Shown here: positions 15,116 through 22,107 of the stretch, one piece after another
Layout of the letters: the number at the start of each line of letters is the position of its first letter
Numbering within the stretch: position 1 is the stretch's first letter
Assembly: GCA_035535015.1 (NCBI GenBank)
Contig: DATLQU010000035.1
Location: 23,641-87,640, forward strand
Origin: Palsa-661 sp035535015
Lineage (GTDB): Bacteria; Actinomycetota; Acidimicrobiia; Acidimicrobiales; UBA8190
Length of the DNA: 64,000 nucleotides
Direction: 5' to 3'
Notes under the pieces: model-generated
Database searches by the model: none
Seen by the model: the letters and a program-made list of their open reading frames with translations, nothing else
What the model was told of the DNA's origin: nothing
Translations under genes and position numbers: made by a program

Positions 15116-16618
15116 TCAGGTGGCCGGACCGCTGGCCAGGGTGACGTCGGCGTTGTGGCTTTGACCGGAGGAGTCCGTCCACTGGACCTGGACCGAATCG
15201 CCGGGAGCGTGGGCGGCGATGATGGCGGAGAGCGCGGGGGGAGAGCTCACTGTCTTGCCGCCCACCGAGGTGATGACATCGCCTTGGGCCAGTCCGGCCT
15301 GTTCGGCCGGTGAGCCCGAGGCCACGCCGGCCACCATGGCTCCCGTGACCGTGCCACCCTGGCCGAGGCCGCCGAAACCCGATCCGCCGGTGCTCGATGC
15401 CGAGATCTCGACGCCGAGGAAAGCGGTGGGGCCGATGTGGATGACTGATGAGCTCTTGCCCGCCTCGATCTGCTTGGCGATGGTGATGGCCTGGTTGATG
15501 GGGATGGCATAGCCGTCACCGCCGGCCGAGGAGAAGGCGAATGACGATGAGGCGGCCGTGTCGATGCCGATGACGTCACCGTTGCTGTCGACCAGTGGTC
15601 CACCGGAGTCACCGGGCTGGACGTTGGCGTTCACCTCGATGAGCCCGGTCAGTTGTTCGGCGTTTCCCCCCCCGCCGTCCGAGGCGGTGATCGCCTGGTT
15701 GAGTGTGGTCACCGTTCCGGTAGCCACACTCGGGGTGCCGCCCACTCCCCCGGCGTTGCCGATGGCGGCGATGCTCTGGCCGACCGTGACCTTGGAGGAA
15801 TCTCCGATCGACACGGTGCGCAGGCCCGAGGCGCCATGGAGCTGGAGCACGGCCAGGTCGCCGGTGCGGTCGTAGCCGACCACGGTGGCCGTGTAGGTCT
15901 TTCCGTTACCGATGTCGGTGGCCGAGATGCTGGTGGCGCCGTCGATGACGTGGTTGTTGGTGAGGACCACACCGTTCGAGGTGAGGACCTGGCCGGTTCC
16001 CGCCGCCGAAGCGTTCTGATAGCTGAGGGTGACGTTGATGTCAACGAGTCCGGGGTTCACCTTGGCCGACAGGGTGGAGGCGCTGGGGGCGTTGCCCGAT
16101 CCCGCTCCCGAAGGCGCCGTGGTGCCCGATGATCCCGAGCCGAAGGGGTTGGACACCGATCCCGATGATCCGGAATTGCCGCCGTTGTTGGAGGCCACAC
16201 TCGTGGTCGTGGTGCCACCCGGACGCCAGACGGCGTAGCCGACACCCACGCCGACGAGCATGGAGGTGACGGCGAGGAGGGCCACGACGCCGGCCACGTG
16301 CGAACGGCGGCGGGCGTGGGCCGGCGGCGCCACCGGAAGCGGTCCCCAGGCCAGGCCGTAGGGGGTGTGGACCGGACCCCAGGCGCCGGACCCGGCGGTC
16401 GGCGGAGGGCCGGCGGTCGGCGGAGGGCCGGCGGTCGGCGGAGGACCGAGCGGAGGCGGCAACGGGGGAACCCAACTGGCCGACGCCGGGCCGAGGGCGA
16501 TGGGCGCCGTCGGCTCGGCCGGCGGGCCCGAAGACGCGGCGGAGGGGGCGCTCGGCGTGCCGGGTAACTCGGTGGTCGGGTCTTCGGGGCCCGGGGTGGG
16601 GGCGTCGGGGGTGTCCAT
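15116..16618 (-). CDS. HtrA/DegP-like membrane-anchored serine protease with PDZ domain
   Basis: 500 aa. A Pro-rich cytoplasmic N-terminus (about 1-105, with three PPPTAG units) precedes one membrane span (HVAGVVALLAVTSMLVGVGVGYAVW) and a Gly/Ser linker. The trypsin-like domain follows with His in VVLTNNHVIDG, Asp in RTGDLAVLQL and the nucleophile in QPGDSGGPLVD. A single PDZ domain closes the protein (AMVAGVASGSPAEQAGLAQGDVITSVGG). Such proteins degrade or chaperone misfolded extracytoplasmic proteins. ATG 16618 has AGGAG upstream. Inverted repeats in the upstream region may be stress-regulator sites. Confidence 0.92.
   Translation of the reverse strand: MDTPDAPTPGPEDPTTELPGTPSAPSAASSGPPAEPTAPIALGPASASWVPPLPPPLGPPPTAGPPPTAGPPPTAGSGAWGPVHTPYGLAWGPLPVAPPAHARRRSHVAGVVALLAVTSMLVGVGVGYAVWRPGGTTTTSVASNNGGNSGSSGSVSNPFGSGSSGTTAPSGAGSGNAPSASTLSAKVNPGLVDINVTLSYQNASAAGTGQVLTSNGVVLTNNHVIDGATSISATDIGNGKTYTATVVGYDRTGDLAVLQLHGASGLRTVSIGDSSKVTVGQSIAAIGNAGGVGGTPSVATGTVTTLNQAITASDGGGGNAEQLTGLIEVNANVQPGDSGGPLVDSNGDVIGIDTAASSSFAFSSAGGDGYAIPINQAITIAKQIEAGKSSSVIHIGPTAFLGVEISASSTGGSGFGGLGQGGTVTGAMVAGVASGSPAEQAGLAQGDVITSVGGKTVSSPPALSAIIAAHAPGDSVQVQWTDSSGQSHNADVTLASGPAT
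16390..16447. repeat. Three tandem 18-bp units coding PPPTAG
   Basis: The unit GGGCCGGCGGTCGGCGGA recurs in tandem within the HtrA-like gene, with slight variation at the outer ends. It encodes Pro-rich six-residue units in the cytoplasmic tail. Near-identical copies imply recent slippage, and copy number may vary between strains. Confidence 0.75.
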
Positions 16619-16978
16619 GGTTCTCCTCAAGAATTCGTGAGCACTGATGCGATCATCTGCTCCTCAGTACACCGACTTTTCCTGAGGATTCGCTTTGTCC
16701 CCCCTGTGAGTTCGTCAAGACGAACCCCGAAGCCGCCCGGGCGGAAGGGGGGCGCCTTTTCGTGGCCGGAGCCACCCCGGTCGTGACCGGGCTGCACTGC
16801 CCAGGCTACCCGAGGTCGATGACAGATTGGACCTGAATGCGCAGGAATCAGGCCTGGTTTCGGTGCCTGATCCCACGTCGGCGGTCATCGGGAGGAGCCC
16901 CCGGGGTGACGGCCCGGGCGCTGGGCTGAGGGCCGGGCGCCGCCTTCGGCGTCAGGAGGGATCAGGCCGGCAGGCACC
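16619..16978. other. Intergenic region upstream of the HtrA-like gene with two inverted repeats
   Basis: No gene seen. Two perfect inverted repeats stand out. TCCTCAG (16661-16667) pairs with CTGAGGA (16682-16688), and GTTCGTC-AA-GACGAAC forms a 16-bp palindrome at 16710-16725. Both lie 40-110 bp before the protease start and may be operators for it. The rest, up to the end of the pilin operon, is GC-rich without obvious signals. Confidence 0.45.
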
Positions 16979-18610
16979 TCAACAATGGGGGGTGTTGAGG
17001 ACCGACTGGCTGTCGCCGGTGGCGCATTCCTCGTACGACGTCGGCGACCAGACAGCGCCGTTCGGAGGTATGAAGAAGGGAGGGAAGAGCGTCTGCAAGG
17101 ACGTGTCGTAGTTGTAGTTCTTCAGGTATCCCGTGTGTCCCGTCGTCCCTACCGCTCCACGGAAGTTCTGGGCGATCGACCCGAAGACGTTGAGAGCGCC
17201 CAGACCGGAGGCCGACCACCAGTTGGTCACGTAGAAGGAGTCCTGGAGCGCCAGGATGGCGGCGTCGATCTCGACGTGGGGGACGTCGGCGACGATGACG
17301 GAGTTCTGGGCGATGAGGCCGAGGGTGTCCGACGAGTCACTGGTCGGCTGGCCGTTCACCTTCACTATGTTGGCCGATGGATAGGTCAGGCTTCCTGTGA
17401 TGGTGATGTTGGACGGCGCCGCGCTGCCTGTGCAACGGGCATTGGTGGCTGTCACCGTCGTGGTGCTGCACGTGACGATGTCGAGGCCGCCGGTCATCTG
17501 GCCGCTGATCGAGACATTGCCGTTCACGAAGATGAGGCCCGAAGTCAGCTGATCGACGGAGATCGGACTGGAGCAATTGTTGGTATTGGAAGCCACGTTG
17601 TCGACGGAGGCTCCGGAACCCGACCAGGTGACCTTCGTCGTGCCGCCGGCGATGCTCAACCCGAGCGTCACGTTCACGGGGCTGACGGAGTTCCCGCTTC
17701 CACCCGTGATGAAGCATCCGTAGGACCGGGCCGGGCTGAGGTCGGCCTCGGAGTTCTGGGGGATCTGGTTCCCCACCTTCTGGTAACCACTGCCGTTGGC
17801 GAAGTTCGGCACCGAACCCGAGCAGCCGCCGCCGTTGCCGTCGACGTAGACCGACGTGGGGCCGGTATTGGTGTTGTAGATGTTCCCGCTCTGGAGCCCG
17901 GCATCGAAGGTGGGCGAGCCACACAGACGAAAGGTGTCGTCGGAGAAGACCGGTCCGTTGAGCTCGTCGCCCGACACGAAGACGACGATGCACCCCGGCG
18001 GTGGGCCGTACTGCGGGACGCTGTGGTTGCCGTTGGCGTAGTCGGGGTCGAGCTGCCCGTAGTGCACGCCGCAGTCGGCATATCCCGACGGGGGGTTCGG
18101 CATCTGGGCGGCGATGGTGGGGTCGAGGGTCTCGTAGTTGCTCCAGTAGACGTCGTCCAGCGTCGAAGCCGGGGCGACGGCGTACTGGAATGTGCGCACC
18201 ACGGTTCCCGAACCGACCCCGGCCTTGCCCGTGACCTGGAGGCTGATGAGGCCCGAGTTGTTGTACGGCAGGTACGAGTAGTACTCGGGAGGCGAGGTGG
18301 ACGCCTGGACCCAGCCCGACATGGCGGGATTGCTGGGGTCTTTGTTGGTGGCCGTGTAGATGCCGTAGGCGCCGTTGCCATCGAGTTTCTGGAGATAGTC
18401 ATTCAGGCCCGCCTGGGCGGCCTGGTAGGCGGCCTCGTAATTCAGATTGCGCGTCGTCTGGGGCAGCTGGTCCACGGTGGTGGTGGCGATGGCGATGGGG
18501 ATCGAGGCCAACAGGGTGACGGCGATCAGGACGAAGAGAAGAGCCTGGCCGCTCTCGCCCCCGAGGCTGCTCAGCCGGCTCCGGATCTGGCGCCCCACGA
18601 TGGTCAACAT
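16979..18610 (-). CDS. PilX-like pilus assembly/minor pilin-related protein
   Basis: 543 aa from ATG 18610. The N-terminus GGESGQALLFVLIAVTLLASIPIA is a single hydrophobic helix after a Gly-Glu-Ser-Gly context, as in PilX-like proteins, which lack the +5 Glu of true pilins. A region of AAYQAAQAGLNDYLQKL follows. The large C-terminal part is Asn/Ser/Thr/Gly-rich, secreted in character, with scattered cysteines and beta-structure. The frame extends to 19054, but that part is out of frame with the pilin-like gene upstream and has no coding character. The start overlaps the stop of the upstream gene by 7 bp (ATGTTGA), indicating coupling. It is the last gene of the three-gene pilin operon. Confidence 0.75.
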   Translation of the reverse strand: MLTIVGRQIRSRLSSLGGESGQALLFVLIAVTLLASIPIAIATTTVDQLPQTTRNLNYEAAYQAAQAGLNDYLQKLDGNGAYGIYTATNKDPSNPAMSGWVQASTSPPEYYSYLPYNNSGLISLQVTGKAGVGSGTVVRTFQYAVAPASTLDDVYWSNYETLDPTIAAQMPNPPSGYADCGVHYGQLDPDYANGNHSVPQYGPPPGCIVVFVSGDELNGPVFSDDTFRLCGSPTFDAGLQSGNIYNTNTGPTSVYVDGNGGGCSGSVPNFANGSGYQKVGNQIPQNSEADLSPARSYGCFITGGSGNSVSPVNVTLGLSIAGGTTKVTWSGSGASVDNVASNTNNCSSPISVDQLTSGLIFVNGNVSISGQMTGGLDIVTCSTTTVTATNARCTGSAAPSNITITGSLTYPSANIVKVNGQPTSDSSDTLGLIAQNSVIVADVPHVEIDAAILALQDSFYVTNWWSASGLGALNVFGSIAQNFRGAVGTTGHTGYLKNYNYDTSLQTLFPPFFIPPNGAVWSPTSYEECATGDSQSVLNTPHC

Positions 18611-19293
18611 GCGCCCGAGGCCCCTATCTGGCTCAAGGCGTACTGACACGCGTATTCGACGTTGTTGGTCACGATGGTCGGGTCCGACAGCGTGGTCTGG
18701 GTGACCTTGGCCGCGCCCACCTTCGGGGTGTCCAGAACCAGAGTGGAGGCCGCGGACGTGAAGTAGAAGGTATTGGTCGTCACATTGTGGACCGTGGTCG
18801 AGACTTCCTTTGTCGTGAGGGTGAACACGGTTGAGGAGTCGACGTTCTGGACACGGGCCTGGGTGATGACCGAGCCGGCTCCGGCGGTCGGCGTGCACCC
18901 CACCCCCGTGCAGGTCACGGTGAGGATGTGGGTGGACGTGTTCAGGGCGATGCTGATGGCCGGGGTGCCCCCGCCCAGTTTGGCCGAGAAGGCGAGGCTG
19001 GTGGCCGTGATCGGGGTTCCCGGAGGCGAGCTGGGCACAGCCGGGGCGGTCCACGTCGTGGTGGCGGCGTGGAGGTCACGGGTGATCGCCTGTTGGGCGC
19101 CCTGCATGTAGTCGAGCGCCTGGGTCCGGTCGGTCACCTGCACCTGGCGCGCCTGGATGACGGTGACAGAGGCGTCGACGGAGACGATCACGATGGTGAG
19201 CAGCAACGACGAGATGAGAACCTCGACCAGGCTCATGCCCGATTCGTCGCGTCGCCGTCCCCGCTGTCTCATTGGACGATCACGGTGGCTCAT
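18604..19293 (-). CDS. Type IV prepilin-like protein (PilW-like)
   Basis: 229 aa. The prepilin peptidase site is visible: DESGMSLVEVLISSLLLTIVIVSV, with cleavage after Gly, Met+1 and Glu+5. The following segment, ALDYMQGAQQAITRDLHAA, is typical of PilW/PulJ minor pilins. The remainder is a beta-rich globular head with a Cys pair near CTGVGC. ATG 19293 was chosen over 19272 because it overlaps the upstream stop (ATGA at 19290-19293). The product should be processed and built into a type IV pilus or pseudopilus; no assembly ATPase or peptidase genes are in the window. Confidence 0.8.
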   Translation of the reverse strand: MSHRDRPMRQRGRRRDESGMSLVEVLISSLLLTIVIVSVDASVTVIQARQVQVTDRTQALDYMQGAQQAITRDLHAATTTWTAPAVPSSPPGTPITATSLAFSAKLGGGTPAISIALNTSTHILTVTCTGVGCTPTAGAGSVITQARVQNVDSSTVFTLTTKEVSTTVHNVTTNTFYFTSAASTLVLDTPKVGAAKVTQTTLSDPTIVTNNVEYACQYALSQIGASGAC

Positions 19294-21761
19294 TGCACGT
19301 TCACGGTGACCGACGCCCCCGGACCGAGGAGCGAGCTGCTGGCGAACGACCCCCCACTGGCGATGTAGAAGCCCGAGGGCGTGACCTTGATGACGACCTG
19401 GACCGCCTCGGTGGCCGAGCTGTAGCCGACGTGGGTCGAGGGGTTCGTCCATGTGGCGCTCAGCAGCCAGACGCCGTAGGGCAGGCCGACCAGGGTGTAG
19501 GGCGTGCCCGCCGGGACGCTTACGACCTGGGTCACGGTTCCCGTCGAGGTGGCGAAGCTGCCGCTGTTGGTGGCGGTGAAGACGGCGCTCAGCACCGTCG
19601 ACCCGACCGGCGAGGCCGAGGTGGTGTAGGTGGCCATACCGAAGCCGTTGAGGGCCACCGTGGCCAATGTGGTCGAGCCGTTCATGAAGGCCACGCTCCC
19701 CTGGGCCGGGCCCCCCGACGCCGCCGTCACCGTGGCCGTCAGCGTGACCGGGCTGTTCCAGGAGCTCGGGTTGGCGCTGGAGGTGAGCGTCGTGCTCGTG
19801 CTCAAGGCGGTGACCTGCTGGGTCAAGGTGGAGGACGTGGAGGCCGCGAAATTGGCGGGCGACGGCGCGTAGGCAGCCGTCACGCTGTAGCTCCCGCCGG
19901 CCAGCCCGGACAGGGTGCAGTCGACGCTGCCCGCCGACAGGCTCAGGCTCACGCAGCCGCTGATGTCGCTGCCGCCGTTCTTGAAGGTGACCGTCCCGGT
20001 GGGGGTGGCCGTCGACGGCGAACTGGCGGCAACGGTGGCCGTCAGGATGGCCGAGGCGCCGTAGGCGCTGGGATTGGGGTTCGACGTCACCGTGGTCGTG
20101 GTGGGGGCGGCCGTGATGGTCTGGGTCTTGGCCCACGAGGTGGAGGATGTCCACTTCCCCGACGCCTCGTAGGTGGCGGTGATGGAGAGCGAGCCGACGG
20201 GCAGGGCCGAGGTGCTGATCGACGCCACCCCGTTGTTCAGCGAGGAGTCGCTGCCGATGAACGTTCCTCCGTTGTAGAAGTCCACCGTGCCGGTGACCGG
20301 GCTACAACCCCAACCCCCCCAACCCGAGTCGCACGTCACGGTGGCGCTGAGCGTCACGGGCGAGCCGTAGGTCGCCGTGGACGGCGTCGACAGGGTGGTC
20401 GACGTCGAGCAATTGGAGCTGCAGCCCCAGACGAAGTAGGCGTGGCGGCGGTGCTTGCCCCGAACCTTGCTCGACCAGGTGGCGGTGGTGGTGGACAGAT
20501 TGAGCGTGGGCATCACCGTCGTGCCCGAGGTCGGGCAGTTGGTGTCGGTCCCGGTACCCGCCGCGTTCTTCACCGCTGCCGTCACGGCCGCGCCCGACAC
20601 CAGGCTGGCGCCCTGTTGCACGAAGATCTGGACGGGGACGAGGGGGATGGTGGGTGAGCCGGTGCCGCCGGCCGTCAGGGTGACGGGCTGGCCGTCGGTG
20701 GTGCCCCCGTCCGGCGCGCTCTCGGTGCCGCACGAACCGGCCACCACGTAGTAGCCGGGCGACCCGGCCATGGGGAAGACACTGGCCGGTGAAGCCGAGA
20801 CGTAGGGGCTGACCACCAGGTTGCTGCTGTAGAACGACAGGGGCAGGCTGTTGATGTTGGACGGCAGAATGGGGTGCACCCCGTCGGCCATGGGGACCGA
20901 GTAGACGGCGTTGACCGTGGCCGCCCGGTCGTAGGCGGTGGCCGAGGCGGCACTGGCCCCCGGCGAGAACGTGATGGACGTGGTGGAGCCGGCGGCCACC
21001 GACAGGTTCGACTGTGTCGGCAGGGTGGTCAGGTTCTGTTCGGTCAGGTAGCCGGACAGCGTGGCGAAGGAGATCGTCCACGTCGTCGGCGAGACGGCCA
21101 CGTTGGCGAACAACGCACAGCCGCCGGCGCTCGTCGTCACCGTCTGCGGACTTCCCGACGACGGCGTGGCCGTCACCGAAACATTGGCGATGGGATTGCC
21201 CGTCGCCCCCTGGATGCTGACCAGAATGGATCCGAGCGTCGGATTGATGGCCGAGGCGGGGACGGCCAACAGGCTGGTCTCCTGCACGAGGAGCTTCGTG
21301 GCCGCCGAGGAGCCGCTCAGCCACCAGGTGGCGCCTGCCTTCTGGTCGGTCCAGGTGGCCCAGATGGTCACCTTCAGCATGGCGCCGGGGTCGCTGGCCG
21401 GCGATTGGCACTGCGTGTAGGCGGGGTCGTAGGGAGCCACCTCCCTCTCGAGGAGGTAGGTCTGACCGGAGCTCAGCACCGGGGTCAGGGCGGTGTCCCC
21501 TTGCTGGCCGAGCAGGGTCGAGACGCCCGACGCCAGTTGCTGGTCGAGGGTGGCCGAGGCGATGGCCGTGGCCTGCTGCTCGTAACGCGAGTTGGCCCCG
21601 ATCTTGAACGACGTCTGGAGCAGCGATGAGACGGCCGCCAGCACCGTCATCAAGATGGCCAGGGCGATGATGATCTCGAGGATCGAGAAGCCCCACTCCC
21701 GGCGGCCGGCGTCATCGGTCGCCGACCGGGACGAGAGTCTCGTCGATCGCCCTGGAGACAT
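19290..21761 (-). CDS. Large prepilin-like protein with Ig-like repeats
   Basis: 823 aa from ATG 21761 (a TTG at 21818 is also in frame). The N-terminus REWGFSILEIIIALAILMTV is a type IV prepilin signal (cleavage after Gly, Glu+5). The head has a carboxypeptidase-regulatory-like segment (VSIQGATGNPIANVSVTATPS), and from about residue 450 at least three bacterial Ig-like repeats: TTLSTPSTATYGSPVTLSATV, VTSNPNPSAYGASAILTATV and LTSSANPSSWNSPVTLTATV, each with a GTVxFxNGG strand. Typical minor pilins are 150-250 aa, so the adhesin-like extension is unusual. It may place Ig domains on a pilus. First gene of the coupled operon. Confidence 0.75.
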   Translation of the reverse strand: MSPGRSTRLSSRSATDDAGRREWGFSILEIIIALAILMTVLAAVSSLLQTSFKIGANSRYEQQATAIASATLDQQLASGVSTLLGQQGDTALTPVLSSGQTYLLEREVAPYDPAYTQCQSPASDPGAMLKVTIWATWTDQKAGATWWLSGSSAATKLLVQETSLLAVPASAINPTLGSILVSIQGATGNPIANVSVTATPSSGSPQTVTTSAGGCALFANVAVSPTTWTISFATLSGYLTEQNLTTLPTQSNLSVAAGSTTSITFSPGASAASATAYDRAATVNAVYSVPMADGVHPILPSNINSLPLSFYSSNLVVSPYVSASPASVFPMAGSPGYYVVAGSCGTESAPDGGTTDGQPVTLTAGGTGSPTIPLVPVQIFVQQGASLVSGAAVTAAVKNAAGTGTDTNCPTSGTTVMPTLNLSTTTATWSSKVRGKHRRHAYFVWGCSSNCSTSTTLSTPSTATYGSPVTLSATVTCDSGWGGWGCSPVTGTVDFYNGGTFIGSDSSLNNGVASISTSALPVGSLSITATYEASGKWTSSTSWAKTQTITAAPTTTTVTSNPNPSAYGASAILTATVAASSPSTATPTGTVTFKNGGSDISGCVSLSLSAGSVDCTLSGLAGGSYSVTAAYAPSPANFAASTSSTLTQQVTALSTSTTLTSSANPSSWNSPVTLTATVTAASGGPAQGSVAFMNGSTTLATVALNGFGMATYTTSASPVGSTVLSAVFTATNSGSFATSTGTVTQVVSVPAGTPYTLVGLPYGVWLLSATWTNPSTHVGYSSATEAVQVVIKVTPSGFYIASGGSFASSSLLGPGASVTVNVQ

Positions 21762-22107
21762 GGGGCCGACACGTCCCGACGCCCGGCGCCACCCCCTACG
21801 ATCACGGTCGATCAGCAAGTTCCCACTCCAAGTGACATCTTAACTACTATCTGTGTAATTAATAAGGGAAGGCCGTTATCTCGAGCCCGACCCGCGGCTA
21901 CTTCTTCGGCAGATGCACGGCCGAAGTGAAGAAGACAGGCAGGAATGGACCCGGAGAACGGGTCCCCGGGGCCCGTCCCCATCGCCGCCGCCACCACCGC
22001 CGCCACAGAGTCACCACAGGATCAATGGCCCCGGGCCCCAGGCCCCTGACGCCTGAAGGGGGCCCTCCTGGCCCGGGACCGCGCCCCCGGCGGCGACGCC
22101 GGAAGAT
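21762..22107. other. Intergenic region: promoter of pilin operon and end of rhamnosidase gene
   Basis: No gene seen. A short AT-rich patch at 21837-21868 is the lowest-GC spot in the area. On the minus strand it offers TAAGAT (21837-21842) with TTATTA 17 bp upstream, a plausible promoter for the pilin operon with a leader of about 70 nt. A hairpin CTTCGGC/GCCGAAG lies at 21904-21926. A larger GC hairpin near 22031-22076 is listed separately. Confidence 0.45.
22031..22076 (-). terminator. GC-rich hairpin after the rhamnosidase gene
   Basis: CCGGGCC (22031-22037) pairs with GGCCCGG (22070-22076), with further inner pairing AGG/CCT and CCCC/GGGG broken by small bulges. It lies 32 bp past the rhamnosidase stop on that strand. 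No T-run is present. A Rho-independent-like role is inferred from position only. Confidence 0.4.

Noticed and set aside
16985..20657. Long plus-strand frames opposite the pilin operon
   Set aside because: The minus strand carries prepilin signals and overlapping starts. The plus-strand frames are Arg/Gly-rich shadows.
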